Shown: positions 43,376-52,435, counted from the stretch's first letter. The stretch is 64,000 nucleotides of DNA from PALSA-610 sp038213435 (GCA_038213435.1 JBBQTI010000009.1:1-64000); one strand, 5' to 3'. Made by a program: numbers and translations. Notes: generated by a model not told the origin, from the letters alone.

Positions 43376-44175
43376 CGCCCGCTCGCACCGAGCGCGCCGT
43401 CGCTGAGCCGCTGCGCGAGGTATACGGGAATGATCGACAGCACCACGACGACGGTCGCGACCACGTTCACGAGCGGGAGGTTGTTCGGGCGGAACATGTT
43501 GTTGAAGATCCACAGCGGCAAGGTCTCGAAGCCACTCCCGGCCGTGAACGTGGTCACCACGATCTCGTCGAACGAAAGGGCGAACGCCAACAACGCGCCG
43601 GCGAGCAGGGCCGATCGCATCAGGGGGAACGTGATGAAGCCGAAGGTCTGGAAGACATCGGCACCAAGGTCGGCCGACGCCTCCTCGAGGCTCGGTGAGA
43701 GCCGTCGCAATCGTGCCGCGACGTTGTTGTACACGATCACGATGCAGAAGGTCGCGTGCGCAACGACGAGGGTGAACAGCGAAAGATTTATCCCGGCGCG
43801 GTGATAGCCCGAGTTGAGCGCGATGCCGGTCACGATGCCCGGCAGCGCGATCGGAAGCACCGCGACGAAGCTCACAGCATTGCGTCCGAAGAAGCGGTGG
43901 CGCGTCAAGGCGAATGAGGCGAGCGTGCCGAGCACCAGCGCGATCGCCGATGCGAGCAACGCGGTCTCGAGCGAGCGAAACAGCGCGTCGCGCGGACCCG
44001 ACGCATGAGATGCGGCCCGCCACCACTGCAGCGTGAACCCTTGGGGTGGCCAAGCGTACGAACGCGCCTTGTTGATCGAGAGACGGGCGATGTACAGGAT
44101 CGGGAAGTAGAGGACCAACAGCACCAGTGTCGTGAATGTGCAGAGCGCGTAGCGTGCGGCGCGCGACATGTACAC
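43372..44175 (-). CDS. potC: ABC transporter permease, PotC-like
   Basis: A 267-aa inner-membrane permease with six helices. The EAA loop that contacts the ATPase reads EEASADLGADVFQTFGFITF, as in PotC/spermidine systems. It starts three bases after the PotB-like gene and overlaps the amidohydrolase by four bases. With PotB, PotA and PotD-like genes it forms an uptake system for a polyamine-like or other cationic compound. Confidence 0.9.
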   Translation of the reverse strand: MYMSRAARYALCTFTTLVLLVLYFPILYIARLSINKARSYAWPPQGFTLQWWRAASHASGPRDALFRSLETALLASAIALVLGTLASFALTRHRFFGRNAVSFVAVLPIALPGIVTGIALNSGYHRAGINLSLFTLVVAHATFCIVIVYNNVAARLRRLSPSLEEASADLGADVFQTFGFITFPLMRSALLAGALLAFALSFDEIVVTTFTAGSGFETLPLWIFNNMFRPNNLPLVNVVATVVVVLSIIPVYLAQRLSDGALGASGR

Positions 44176-44178
44176 GAG

Positions 44179-45081
44179 TTACAGCTCCTCGAGCGCGCCC
44201 GAGGAGCGCGCGGCAGTGAGGTAGGCAACCATGATCACGATCGGCAGGGTCGCATAAGCGGCCGCGAAGGGCAGGTTGGCACTGAATTCGCGGTACACGA
44301 CGTTGCCGATGAATTGGGTCGTGCCGCCGACGATTTGCGCCATGTAGAAGTCGCCGAGCGTCAAGGCAAAGGTGAAGATCGATCCCGCCACGATCGACGG
44401 CCGGATCTGCGGCAAGACCACCCGCGCGAACGTGCGGCCTGCCTTGGCGCCGAGATCGGTCGACGCCTCGAGCAACGAGTTCGGGAGCCGCTCGAGGCCG
44501 GCGTAGATCGGGATAATCATGTAGGGCAACCACAGGTAGCTGAGCGTGAGCACGGTTCCCGACATCCCGAAGCCGGGCGAGTGGCCGAACACCTCGTGCA
44601 GGACGCCGCCGGCAGGGTCGAGCATCGCGCGCCAGGCGTACCCCTTGACGAGATAGCCGGCCCACAGCGGCATCGTCACCGCGACCACGAGGGCGCGGCG
44701 TACCCACGGCGTCGCGACCTTCGCCATGTAGAACGCGACCGGCAGGGCGATCAGCAGGTCGATCACTGTCACGCTCAGCGCGGCGCCGATCGTGCGGAAC
44801 GCGACGGTCCGGTACACGTGAATGTCGAGCACCCGCCGGTAGTTCGTCGTGCTCGGCGACGTGACGAGCCGTTGCACCAAACCCGTCGGATCGTTTTCGT
44901 AGTGGTACAGCGACGTGGCGAGCAAGGCAATGAGCGAGCCGATGTATGCGACGAGGAGCCAGACGAGCGGGCCGCCGAGCAACAGCGCGAGCCGGAGGCG
45001 CGGCCGCTGGTACAGCACGCGGGAGAGCCGTCGCCGAAGTCCGCCGCGCTCCTTCACCGGGTCGATCGTCGTGGTAGCCAT
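44179..45081 (-). CDS. potB: ABC transporter permease, PotB-like
   Basis: A 300-aa permease with an N-terminal helix, a large extracytoplasmic loop (YHYENDPTGLVQRL through YRTVAFRTIG) and the EAA loop LEASTDLGAKAGRTFARVVLP. The long first loop is typical of PotB and FutB-like permeases. It is the third gene of the operon, 27 bases after the binding-protein gene. Confidence 0.9.
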   Translation of the reverse strand: MATTTIDPVKERGGLRRRLSRVLYQRPRLRLALLLGGPLVWLLVAYIGSLIALLATSLYHYENDPTGLVQRLVTSPSTTNYRRVLDIHVYRTVAFRTIGAALSVTVIDLLIALPVAFYMAKVATPWVRRALVVAVTMPLWAGYLVKGYAWRAMLDPAGGVLHEVFGHSPGFGMSGTVLTLSYLWLPYMIIPIYAGLERLPNSLLEASTDLGAKAGRTFARVVLPQIRPSIVAGSIFTFALTLGDFYMAQIVGGTTQFIGNVVYREFSANLPFAAAYATLPIVIMVAYLTAARSSGALEEL

Positions 45082-45108
45082 CGTGTGATGGTCACCGCTC
45101 CGGGTGGA

Positions 45109-46305
45109 TCAGCCCTTGATCTCGTCCCAAGCGGCCGTCCACGCCGCATAGTCCTTGCACGTCACGTCGGTGCGACCGTCGAGACACTTGGCCGTCGGCG
45201 TCTCCCAGTAAGAGAGCCGGCCGTAGAAGGCGGCATCACCCGCGTGGTAGGTGTCGCAGTGTTTCTTGTCGACGGTCAGCGCGCATGCCTTCAGGTTGGC
45301 CGGCGCCTCACCGAAGTACTCGGCGACCTGCGCCTGGATGTCGGGTTTCGTGATCCAGTTGATCCACATGTACGCGCAGTTGGGGTGCTTGGCCTTCGCA
45401 TCGATCATCCAGCTGTCGGACCACGAGGTCGAACCTTCCTTGGGGATGATCGCGGCGACGGGGGGAGCCGTCTTGTCGGCCTGAACGCCGTTCGTCGTGA
45501 TCTGCCAAGTGGTTCCGAGCACGAGGCTGCCCTTGATGAAAGCTTCCTGTTCCTTCAGGTAGTCGCTCCAGTACTCACCGATGAGCGGTCGCTGCACCTT
45601 CATCAAATCGACGGTTGCCTGGAACTGCGTGTCGTCGAGCGCATACGGATCCTTGATCCCGAGGTCGGGCCTCGTCTTCATCAGGTAGAGCGCGCCGTCG
45701 GCGATGTAGATCGGCGAGTCGTAGCCGGTGATCTTGCCCTTGTAGGGCGAGTTGGCATCGAACACCGCGCCCCACGAATCAGGAGCCGGCGTGACGACGT
45801 TCTTGTTGTACATCAACAGGTTGGCGCCCCAACCGTGCGGCACCCCGTAGACGACGCCGTTCAGCGAGTTCCACGGCTTGACCTTCAGGAGCGGATCGAG
45901 GTCGTTCCAGTTCGTCAGCAACGAGGTATTGATCACCGCGGCGTCCCGGTCGGCGACCATGCGCAACGTCGCGTCGCCCGAGCTCGAGACGACGTCGTAC
46001 TGGCCCGTCTTGAAGAGGTTGAACGCCTCGTCGGACGTGCCGAAGTACTTCACGGTCGCCTTGCAGCCCGTCGCCGCGACGAAGGGCTTCACCCAGTCGG
46101 TCTTCGGGTCGTTCGAGCCGTTCTCGGCGTATCCCGGCCACGCCAAGATCGAGACGGCACGCTCTCCGGCGCCGATCGCCTGTTGGCCGGTCGGTGTCGT
46201 CGTGGTGGGCCCGCCACCTGTGGTGCTCTTGCTACTGCTGCCGCACGCGGCACCAACGAGCACGAACGCGGCCGTGACGCAGGCGAGCCGGTTTGCCTGT
46301 CTCAT
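45109..46305 (-). CDS. potD: Extracellular solute-binding lipoprotein, PotD/PotF-like
   Basis: A 398-aa exported binding protein. The signal ends near VGAACGSSSKS, a lipobox-like site (C21). The mature part has ILAWPGYAE, TVKYFGTSDEAFNLFKTGQYDVVSSS and SWMIDAKAKHPNCAYMWINW, matching spermidine/putrescine-binding proteins; the aspartates that bind the ligand cannot be assigned with certainty. It overlaps the ATPase gene by four bases. Confidence 0.88.
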   Translation of the reverse strand: MRQANRLACVTAAFVLVGAACGSSSKSTTGGGPTTTTPTGQQAIGAGERAVSILAWPGYAENGSNDPKTDWVKPFVAATGCKATVKYFGTSDEAFNLFKTGQYDVVSSSGDATLRMVADRDAAVINTSLLTNWNDLDPLLKVKPWNSLNGVVYGVPHGWGANLLMYNKNVVTPAPDSWGAVFDANSPYKGKITGYDSPIYIADGALYLMKTRPDLGIKDPYALDDTQFQATVDLMKVQRPLIGEYWSDYLKEQEAFIKGSLVLGTTWQITTNGVQADKTAPPVAAIIPKEGSTSWSDSWMIDAKAKHPNCAYMWINWITKPDIQAQVAEYFGEAPANLKACALTVDKKHCDTYHAGDAAFYGRLSYWETPTAKCLDGRTDVTCKDYAAWTAAWDEIKG

Positions 46306-47408
46306 GAATCTCCCCTTGTCTTCGCCGAACTGCCATCTGCTACGGCGCGCACGTACTCCGGGCGCCACGAAAAGGTGCATCGTCGACCGGGCGCGAGATC
46401 GGCACCGATGCCGGTGGCGGTTGGTACGTCGGCCACAAGCCGCGCGCCTTCGTCGGTTTCGGCGCGCACGCGTACGAACGCGCCGAGATACTGGACGGCG
46501 CGCACGGTTGCACGCGTGTGCATCTCGTCGGAACGCGGTTCCGCGCCCGCCGGGAGGATGCGGATGTGCTCGGGCCGGATCGTTGAGGTCTCGTCGCGAC
46601 CGACGAGTGGCCGCGCCACTTCGGGCGGCAGGACGTTCGAGGTGCCGACGAAGCCCGCAACGAACTGCGTGATCGGACGTTCGTAGATCTCCGTGGGTGT
46701 TCCGACCTGCTCGATGTGCCCCTCGGCGAACACGGCGATCCGGTCGCTCATGGTCAGCGCTTCCTGCTGGTCGTGGGTGACGAAGATGAACGTGATGCCG
46801 ACCTGTTGCTGGATGGCCTTCAGCTCGACCTGCATCTCCTCGCGTAGTTTGAGGTCGAGCGCACCGAGCGGTTCGTCGAGCAGGAGCACGGCCGGTCGGT
46901 TCACGAGCGCGCGCGCGAGCGCGACCCGCTGGCGCTGGCCGCCGGAGAGCTGATGTGGCTGGCGCGATCCGAACGCGTCGAGCCGAACCGTCGCGAGCGC
47001 CTCGTCGACCCGCCGGTTGCGCTCCACCTTCGGCACCCGGCGAACGCGCAGACCGTACGCGATGTTCTGCGCGACGCTCATGTGCGGAAACAGCGCATAG
47101 TCCTGGAAGACGGTGTTGACGTCCCGGTCGAAGGGAGGGAGCCGGGTGACGTCGCGGCCCTTCAACAGGATGGTTCCGACGCTCGGTAGCTCGAAGCCGG
47201 CGATCATCCGGAGCATCGTCGTCTTTCCGGAACCCGAAGGCCCGAGCATCGAGAAGAACTCGCCTTCCGCGATGTCGAGGTCGACGTTCAGCACTGCGGT
47301 CACGTCTCCGAAGTGCTTGGTCACTCCCCGCAACGACACCGCGTGGCCGGAGGGCATCGGGCTCGGCGCAGCGGCCGACGCATCGTCGACGAGCGCTCGC
47401 TCGGGCAA
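46302..47408 (-). CDS. potA: ABC transporter ATP-binding protein, PotA-like
   Basis: A 368-aa ATPase. Walker A is LGPSGSGKTT, signature LSGGQRQRVALARAL, Walker B LLLDEPLGALD, switch TFIFVTHDQQEA, followed by a C-terminal TOBE domain (about 270-360). It is the first gene of the minus-strand operon potA, potD, potB, potC, amidohydrolase. A palindromic element lies about 80-110 bases upstream. Confidence 0.93.
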   Translation of the reverse strand: MPERALVDDASAAAPSPMPSGHAVSLRGVTKHFGDVTAVLNVDLDIAEGEFFSMLGPSGSGKTTMLRMIAGFELPSVGTILLKGRDVTRLPPFDRDVNTVFQDYALFPHMSVAQNIAYGLRVRRVPKVERNRRVDEALATVRLDAFGSRQPHQLSGGQRQRVALARALVNRPAVLLLDEPLGALDLKLREEMQVELKAIQQQVGITFIFVTHDQQEALTMSDRIAVFAEGHIEQVGTPTEIYERPITQFVAGFVGTSNVLPPEVARPLVGRDETSTIRPEHIRILPAGAEPRSDEMHTRATVRAVQYLGAFVRVRAETDEGARLVADVPTATGIGADLAPGRRCTFSWRPEYVRAVADGSSAKTRGDS

Positions 47409-47488
47409 CCTTCGCCTCCCGTTGTCTCGTGGCGGCCAACCCTAGCGAGAACTCGGGGTCCGGCCCGCGATGTCCGCGTGCAATTCTC

Positions 47489-47519
47489 GGCTACGAAATT
47501 CGGGCTACGAAATTCGTAG
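47489..47519. promoter_or_regulatory. Direct and inverted repeat between oxidoreductase and potA genes
   Basis: GGCTACGAAATTCG occurs twice in tandem (47489-47502 and 47503-47516), and CTACGAAATTCGTAG (47505-47519) is a near-perfect palindrome with seven-base arms. It lies directly behind the stop of the molybdopterin gene and upstream of potA. It could be an operator for the transporter operon or part of a terminator. Confidence 0.4.
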
Positions 47520-49874
47520 TTAGATGTCGACGGCTTCGGCATCGGCGCGAGCCTTCGGAGCGCTCAGGTTGTCGAAGATGCCCGGCGGATCGCGCCATGG
47601 TGACGCCGTGCGCCCGGCCTCCGCGTCGCGCACCGCGGCCCAGACGCGCTCCGCGGTGCACGGAATGTCGATGTGACGCACGCCCAGATGGCTGAGGGCG
47701 TCAACGACCGCGCTCTGCACCGCGGGCGTCGACCCGATGGTTCCCGACTCTCCGATCCCCTTGGCGCCGAGGGCGTTGCGGGGCGACGGTGTCTCGGTGT
47801 TCGAGGCCTCGAACGACGGCAGCTCGGCCGCGCTCGGCATCGCGTAGTCGGTGAGCGTCGACGTGAGCGGATTGCCGTCGTCGTCGTACACGTACTGCTC
47901 CCACAGCGCCTGCGCCATCCCTTGCGCGATGCCACCGTGCTGCTGACCGGTCACGATGAGCGGGTTGAGAATGCGCCCGCAGTCGTCGACCGCGACGTGC
48001 CGGATCGGCGTGACGCGGCCGGTGTCGAGATCGACCTCCACGACGGCGACGTGCGCACCGAAGGGGAACGTCGCACCCTCTTGCTCGAAGTTGGATACCG
48101 CCTGGATCGGTTGGCGCTGCGCGAGCTGTGCCCACGTGAGCGCGCTCGCGGGGACTCCGGCCACGCCCACGCCGCCGTCCATCACGACGACGTCGTCGGG
48201 ATTGGCCTCGAGCATCGTCGCCGCGACCTCACGGGCCTGCGCGATCACCCCGTCGGTCGCGTTCAGCACGGCGGAGCCGCCGAGCTGCAACGAGCGCGAG
48301 CCGCCGGTGCCTCCGCCGGTCGGAACTTCTGCCGTGTCCGACTGCACGAAACGGACGTTCTCGAGCGGGATCTGCATCCGGTCGGCCACGATCATTGCGA
48401 ACGAGGTGGCGTGCCCCTGGCCGTGGGCGGAGGTACCGACGCGGATCGTCGCCGTGCCGTCGGCGTTCACCGTCACGGATCCGTACTCCGCGCCCCCGCC
48501 GCCCGCGGTGATCTCCACGTACGCGCTCACGCCGATCCCGAGGACGACCCGGTCGCCGCGCGCTCTTCGCTCGGCTTGCTCACGCCGCAGCTCGTCGTAG
48601 CCCGCGACGCGCAACGCTTCGGTGAGCGCGGCGTCATAGTCGCCGCTGTCGTACTCGGTGCGCATGACCGTTGTATAGGGAAACTCATCGGGCCGGAGGA
48701 AGTTACGGCGGCGGATCTCGGCGGGATCGATGCCGAGCTCGGCCGCGGCGATGTCGATGATGCGTTCGAGCATCGCGGCGGCCTCGGGTCGGCCCGCGCC
48801 CCGAAACGCGCCCATCGGCGTGGTGTTCGTCAGCGCGACCGCGCACTCGTAGGAGATCCTGGGGATGCGATACACGCCCTGGGCCATCATGCGGGTCGGT
48901 CCCATCGCGAGCGCACCGCCGAAGCCCGCGTACGCGCCCGAGTCGGCGACGATCTGGCATCGCATGCCCACGATCGTGCCGTCGCGCTTGCATCCGAGCT
49001 GCACGTACTGCACTTGCCCGCGACCGTGCGGCATCGAGATGAGGTTCTCGGAACGGGTCTCGACCCACTTCACCGGCCGCTGTAGGCGCAGGGCCACCGC
49101 GACCGCGACGCAGTGCTCCGCGGCGAGGCCGGGCTTGCCGCCGAACGCGCCGCCGACGTGCGGCGCCACGACGCGCAGCTTCGTCGGGTCGAGATCGAAC
49201 ATGGGCGCGACGCGATCGGCGAAGCCGTGCGGCATCTGGGTGGAGACATAGACGGTGAGAGCGTGGGCGGCGCCGTCGCGGCCCGGGATCACCGCGATCG
49301 CGCTCCCCTCCATCGGCACGACCGCGATGCGCTGGTTCTCGATACGGGCCTTGACGACCACGTCGGCGCCCTCGAGCACGTCGCCCCGATCGCGTGAGCC
49401 GACCGCGGCCGCAAGGTTGGAGCCGAGCTCCTCGAATTGCATTGGTGCATCGGGCGCGAGGGCGGCCTCGGGGTCGGCGACGGCGGGCAGCGCGTCGTAC
49501 TCGACGATCACGGCTTCGGCCGCGTCGGCCGCCGCGGCGCCGGTCTCGGCCACCACGACCGCTACCGCGTCGCCGACGAACCGCACCTTCGTCTCGGCGA
49601 GCGGCGGGCGAACGCATTGCGCGTTCAGCTGCATCAACCCCTCGTACGGCGGCAATCCGAGATCGCCGGCGGTGAAGACCGCGACGACGCCGGGCATCGC
49701 GCGAGCGTCGTCGGCGTCGATCGACACCAGTCGCGCGTGGGCGTACGAGGAACGCACGAAGTGAAGGTGCATCGCGCCGGCGATCGGGAGGTCGTCGACG
49801 AACTGCGCACGACCCAACAGCAGATCGGGATCTTCGACGCGCCGGACAGACGTTCCGAGAATCGATCCGGGCAT
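47520..49874 (-). CDS. Xanthine dehydrogenase-family molybdopterin-binding large subunit (CoxL-like)
   Basis: A 784-aa Mo-hydroxylase large subunit with the complete domain set: PGSILGTSVRRVEDPDLLLG start, MPHGFADRVAPMFDL, VGGAFGGKPGL, GAFRGAGRPE (355-364), TSAHGQGHATSF and GAKGIGESGT, with E709 as the catalytic base. The active-site loop is AFRGAGR, not the AYRCSFR of true CO dehydrogenase, so it oxidises another substrate, such as an aldehyde or aromatic. The FAD (CoxM) and Fe-S (CoxS) partners are absent nearby; they must be encoded elsewhere or the gene is an orphan. Confidence 0.9.
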   Translation of the reverse strand: MPGSILGTSVRRVEDPDLLLGRAQFVDDLPIAGAMHLHFVRSSYAHARLVSIDADDARAMPGVVAVFTAGDLGLPPYEGLMQLNAQCVRPPLAETKVRFVGDAVAVVVAETGAAAADAAEAVIVEYDALPAVADPEAALAPDAPMQFEELGSNLAAAVGSRDRGDVLEGADVVVKARIENQRIAVVPMEGSAIAVIPGRDGAAHALTVYVSTQMPHGFADRVAPMFDLDPTKLRVVAPHVGGAFGGKPGLAAEHCVAVAVALRLQRPVKWVETRSENLISMPHGRGQVQYVQLGCKRDGTIVGMRCQIVADSGAYAGFGGALAMGPTRMMAQGVYRIPRISYECAVALTNTTPMGAFRGAGRPEAAAMLERIIDIAAAELGIDPAEIRRRNFLRPDEFPYTTVMRTEYDSGDYDAALTEALRVAGYDELRREQAERRARGDRVVLGIGVSAYVEITAGGGGAEYGSVTVNADGTATIRVGTSAHGQGHATSFAMIVADRMQIPLENVRFVQSDTAEVPTGGGTGGSRSLQLGGSAVLNATDGVIAQAREVAATMLEANPDDVVVMDGGVGVAGVPASALTWAQLAQRQPIQAVSNFEQEGATFPFGAHVAVVEVDLDTGRVTPIRHVAVDDCGRILNPLIVTGQQHGGIAQGMAQALWEQYVYDDDGNPLTSTLTDYAMPSAAELPSFEASNTETPSPRNALGAKGIGESGTIGSTPAVQSAVVDALSHLGVRHIDIPCTAERVWAAVRDAEAGRTASPWRDPPGIFDNLSAPKARADAEAVDI

Positions 49875-49932
49875 GGCCCGACCCTATCGAGGACGCGGGC
49901 CGCCCGGGTCGGCCGGGCGCATCGAGGTTCGA

Positions 49933-51306
49933 TCAGCTCTCGGTCGCGATCCAGTAACCGGACCCGTCGGGCCGAGCGGCGACGTCGGTGGCGTCGTCCG
50001 CGCCGATTCGGCTGATCGCACCGCCCATGTAGCGCGCGTCGCCGAAGGCCGAGATCCCGCCGTCGGCGGCCACGAACCAGTAGCCCGCGCCGCTCGGGGT
50101 CGCGGCCATGCCCACGATCGGCCGGTTGAGCGTGATGTCGACAATGGAGCCCGCGAAACGCGCGTCGCCGAAACAGAACACGCCACCATCCGACGCGACC
50201 AACCAATACCCGCGGCCCGTGACCGTCGCGGCCATCCCCACGATCGGCCGGTTCAGGCGCTCGCCGCCCATCGAACCGTGGAAACGCGCGTCACCGAAAC
50301 AGAACACGCCACCATCCGACTCGACCAACCAATACCCGCGGCCCGTGGCCGTCGCGGCCATCCCCACGATCGGGCGGTTCAGGCGTTCGCCGCCCGTCGA
50401 ACCCTCGAACCGCGCGTCACCGAAACAGAACACGCCACCATCCGACGCGACCAACCAGTAGCCGGCGCCCGTCGCAGTTCGCGCCATGTCGACGATCGGG
50501 AGATTCAGGCGTTGGCCGCCCATCGAGCCGTGGAAGCGCGCGTCACCGAAGCCGAACACACCCCCGTCGGCGGCAACGAGCCAATAGCCGTTCCCGGTGC
50601 GCGTGGCCTCCATACCGACGACGGGACGCTGCAGCGCTCCTTCCGGCTCTCCGTGGTCGGCCGCGGCCCCGAACGCTAGCACCGACGAGCTGAACACGTG
50701 AAGGCAAGGTGCGTCGTGGAGCGCGGTCGCGTTCGCGGTCGCGCTCGTCGTCGTACACGTCTCGTCGAAGTACCACGGCGGGATACAAGAGACGACTCGG
50801 CACACGATCGGCCCGACACACGCGAGATTCTGACTGCACTGCCCGTATCGGAATTCGTTGCAGCACGTGAACCGTTCGTCGCACGTCCCCGACGCGCAGT
50901 GGCAGTTACATGTCGCGCAACCCGGAGCGCACGTGCCGCCGGCGTCGCACCCGCACGTGCCGCACGACGCGTTGCAGTCGATGTAGTAGCGCGGACCCGA
51001 ATTACAGAACGACGAGTTGTCTGCCTTCCACCACCCCGCGGGAACGGAGCCGGGTGGGCACGTGTTCTTCCCACCGTTGACCGTGCAGCAGAACGCGGTC
51101 CATCCCGACGAGCAGGACGCGTCGGGTCCGCACAGTGACGCATACGCGGAACCGGGCCGCAGGAGATACCGCAACGGATTGACCGCCAGCGCGGATCCGA
51201 AGACGGCCGTCCGGACGAGGAAGCTACGGCGTGTGACCCCCCGACCGATGCGCCTCGTCAGACCCGCGAGGGCGCGGTCGCCGAGGCGCCTCCGCGGTTC
51301 GGTCAT
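49933..51306 (-). CDS. Tat-exported protein: MauA-like Cys-rich domain plus GYWLVASDGG repeats
   Basis: A 457-aa protein from ATG51306. Tat signal: TRRSFLVRTAVFGSALAV (RR at 26-27). Residues 58-201 hold 24 cysteines; CPPGSVPAGWW (from C83) and PRYYIDCNASCGTCGC resemble the methylamine dehydrogenase light chain around its first tryptophylquinone tryptophan (W92 or W93 here). The partner tryptophan is not obvious; CIPPWYF (W178) is one candidate. Residues about 228-455 are five 42-residue repeats plus a part-copy (YWLVASDGGVFCFGDARF). Upstream MauE- and MauD-like genes in the same direction fit a disulfide-rich exported product. Enzyme activity is unproven. Confidence 0.72.
   Translation of the reverse strand: MTEPRRRLGDRALAGLTRRIGRGVTRRSFLVRTAVFGSALAVNPLRYLLRPGSAYASLCGPDASCSSGWTAFCCTVNGGKNTCPPGSVPAGWWKADNSSFCNSGPRYYIDCNASCGTCGCDAGGTCAPGCATCNCHCASGTCDERFTCCNEFRYGQCSQNLACVGPIVCRVVSCIPPWYFDETCTTTSATANATALHDAPCLHVFSSSVLAFGAAADHGEPEGALQRPVVGMEATRTGNGYWLVAADGGVFGFGDARFHGSMGGQRLNLPIVDMARTATGAGYWLVASDGGVFCFGDARFEGSTGGERLNRPIVGMAATATGRGYWLVESDGGVFCFGDARFHGSMGGERLNRPIVGMAATVTGRGYWLVASDGGVFCFGDARFAGSIVDITLNRPIVGMAATPSGAGYWFVAADGGISAFGDARYMGGAISRIGADDATDVAARPDGSGYWIATES
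50035..50664. repeat. 126-bp tandem repeats
   Basis: Five units of about 126 bp begin near 50035, 50161, 50287, 50413 and 50539, with a degenerate end. Units 2-4 are nearly identical (for example CGCGTCACCGAAACAGAAC at 50287 and 50413). They encode the repeated half of the Tat-exported protein. Confidence 0.85.
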
Positions 51307-51308
51307 CG

Positions 51309-51761
51309 TCACGATTGAACGTCCAAGCCGGCGAGCACCGCGTTGACATCGACGACGATGCGCGGCAGGTACGCGCGACTCCCCGCGACGACGTACAAAC
51401 AGAACGGCCGTCCGCCGGCGGTGAAGAAATGTTGGCAGCCGAGCTGGCCGGGCAGCGGTCGCTGCAGGCGCTTGGAGCCGAACATGCCTGCGGTTACCCG
51501 CGGCACGCCCTTCGACGCGAACAACGGCGCGTCGCGCGATTCCGGTCCGTACTCGAACAGCACGACGAACACGTCGGTCGACCGCATTGCCGGCGTCACA
51601 CCACCACCGAAGTCGTCGCGCTGTTCCGGCAGGGCGAAGTTCGCGAGGTGCACGACCGCACGGGTTCGCTCCGCCGCGAGGGTCACCCCCCGGCGTTGTA
51701 TCCGCCCCTCCCAGCCCGGCGGCACCCCGAGCGCGAGTCCGTGGGCCGCGAGGCGCTTCAT
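51309..51761 (-). CDS. Hypothetical protein of the Mau-like cluster
   Basis: A 150-aa protein with no signal peptide, starting ALGVPPGWEGRIQRRG and containing VVHLANFALPEQRDDFGGG, then CQHFFTAGGRPFCLYVVAG near the end. The pattern resembles short actinobacterial proteins of unknown function next to similar clusters. Its ATG overlaps the preceding membrane protein's stop (ATGA at 51761-51758), and its stop is three bases before the Tat protein's ATG, so it is strongly coupled to both. Confidence 0.65.
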   Translation of the reverse strand: MKRLAAHGLALGVPPGWEGRIQRRGVTLAAERTRAVVHLANFALPEQRDDFGGGVTPAMRSTDVFVVLFEYGPESRDAPLFASKGVPRVTAGMFGSKRLQRPLPGQLGCQHFFTAGGRPFCLYVVAGSRAYLPRIVVDVNAVLAGLDVQS

Positions 51762-52351
51762 GTCGCCCTCGCGACCGCGAGCGCGACCATGCCGGCGGCG
51801 GCCACGCCCTGCACGGCAGTCGTCGCACGCGCGACCCGCGGCCGCAACCCCTCGAGGCGGCGCACGAGCCCGCGCAGGGTCGACGGATGGCGCACGCCGG
51901 CCGCGGCAAGGATCGGGAGCGCGCGGGCGAGGCCGAAGATCGCACCGATCAGGGCGCCCGCGATCGCATCTCCCGACAGCAGCGCGCACGCGAACGCGAC
52001 CCACGTTGCCGACGCGGACACGATCGTCACGAGCGCGAAGCCGAGCTGCGCGCCGAAGCCCGCGCCGTAGACCCACCCGCGGTACGTGACGAGCCAACTC
52101 TCGTCGACCTGGCGCCGCGGCCCGGGAACTCGCATCCCGAACGCGCGCGCGTCGAACATGATGCCGGCGATCGCCAGCACCGCGACGACAGCGAGCGCGA
52201 TGATCGGGACCGCGACCGGAGCGCCGACGAACCCGAGGGTGCCGCCGAGGAACGCGCCCGCGACGGTCGAACCGATGATGTAGGCCACGACGGTCACCCA
52301 GTAGCGCTGGCTTCGGGACCGCTCCCCGAGCGGATTGATGCTCGCAAGCAT
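51758..52351 (-). CDS. Membrane protein of the Mau-like cluster
   Basis: A 197-aa integral membrane protein with about five hydrophobic segments (VVAYIIGSTVAGAFLGGTLG, PVAVPIIALAVVAVLAIAG, YGAGFGAQLGFALVTIV, then DAIAGALIGAIFGLARALP). Its GLARALP end and gene position recall CcdA/MauF-type electron-transfer membrane proteins, but the paired cysteines of CcdA are not apparent. AGGAG at 52361-52357 (minus strand) lies six bases before the ATG and is a good ribosome-binding site. Role is inference. Confidence 0.62.
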   Translation of the reverse strand: MLASINPLGERSRSQRYWVTVVAYIIGSTVAGAFLGGTLGFVGAPVAVPIIALAVVAVLAIAGIMFDARAFGMRVPGPRRQVDESWLVTYRGWVYGAGFGAQLGFALVTIVSASATWVAFACALLSGDAIAGALIGAIFGLARALPILAAAGVRHPSTLRGLVRRLEGLRPRVARATTAVQGVAAAGMVALAVARAT

Positions 52352-52360
52352 CGATTCTCC

Positions 52361-52435
52361 TCAGGGCGACCAGGCGCTGCGGGCCGCGGCCAGGGCGGCG
52401 AGCAAACACCCGACGCCGACGACTGCGCCGTTCAC
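52361..52435 (-). CDS. Tiny membrane peptide, 24 aa
   Basis: A GTG start at 52435 overlaps the stop of the MauD-like gene by four bases (GTGA) and opens MNGAVVGVGCLLAALAAARS with five more residues before TGA. The peptide is almost wholly hydrophobic with one cysteine, and its stop ends where the AGGAG of the next gene begins. The coupling at both ends suggests that it is real; a peptide of this size could also be chance. Confidence 0.42.
   Translation of the reverse strand: MNGAVVGVGCLLAALAAARSAWSP

Noticed and set aside
47520..49874. Aerobic CO dehydrogenase large subunit
   Set aside because: The active-site loop is AFRGAGR, not AYRCSFR, and CoxS and CoxM are absent.
50035..50664. CRISPR array
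   Set aside because: The 126-bp repeats contain no unique spacers, are translated in frame as 42-residue units, and have no cas genes near.
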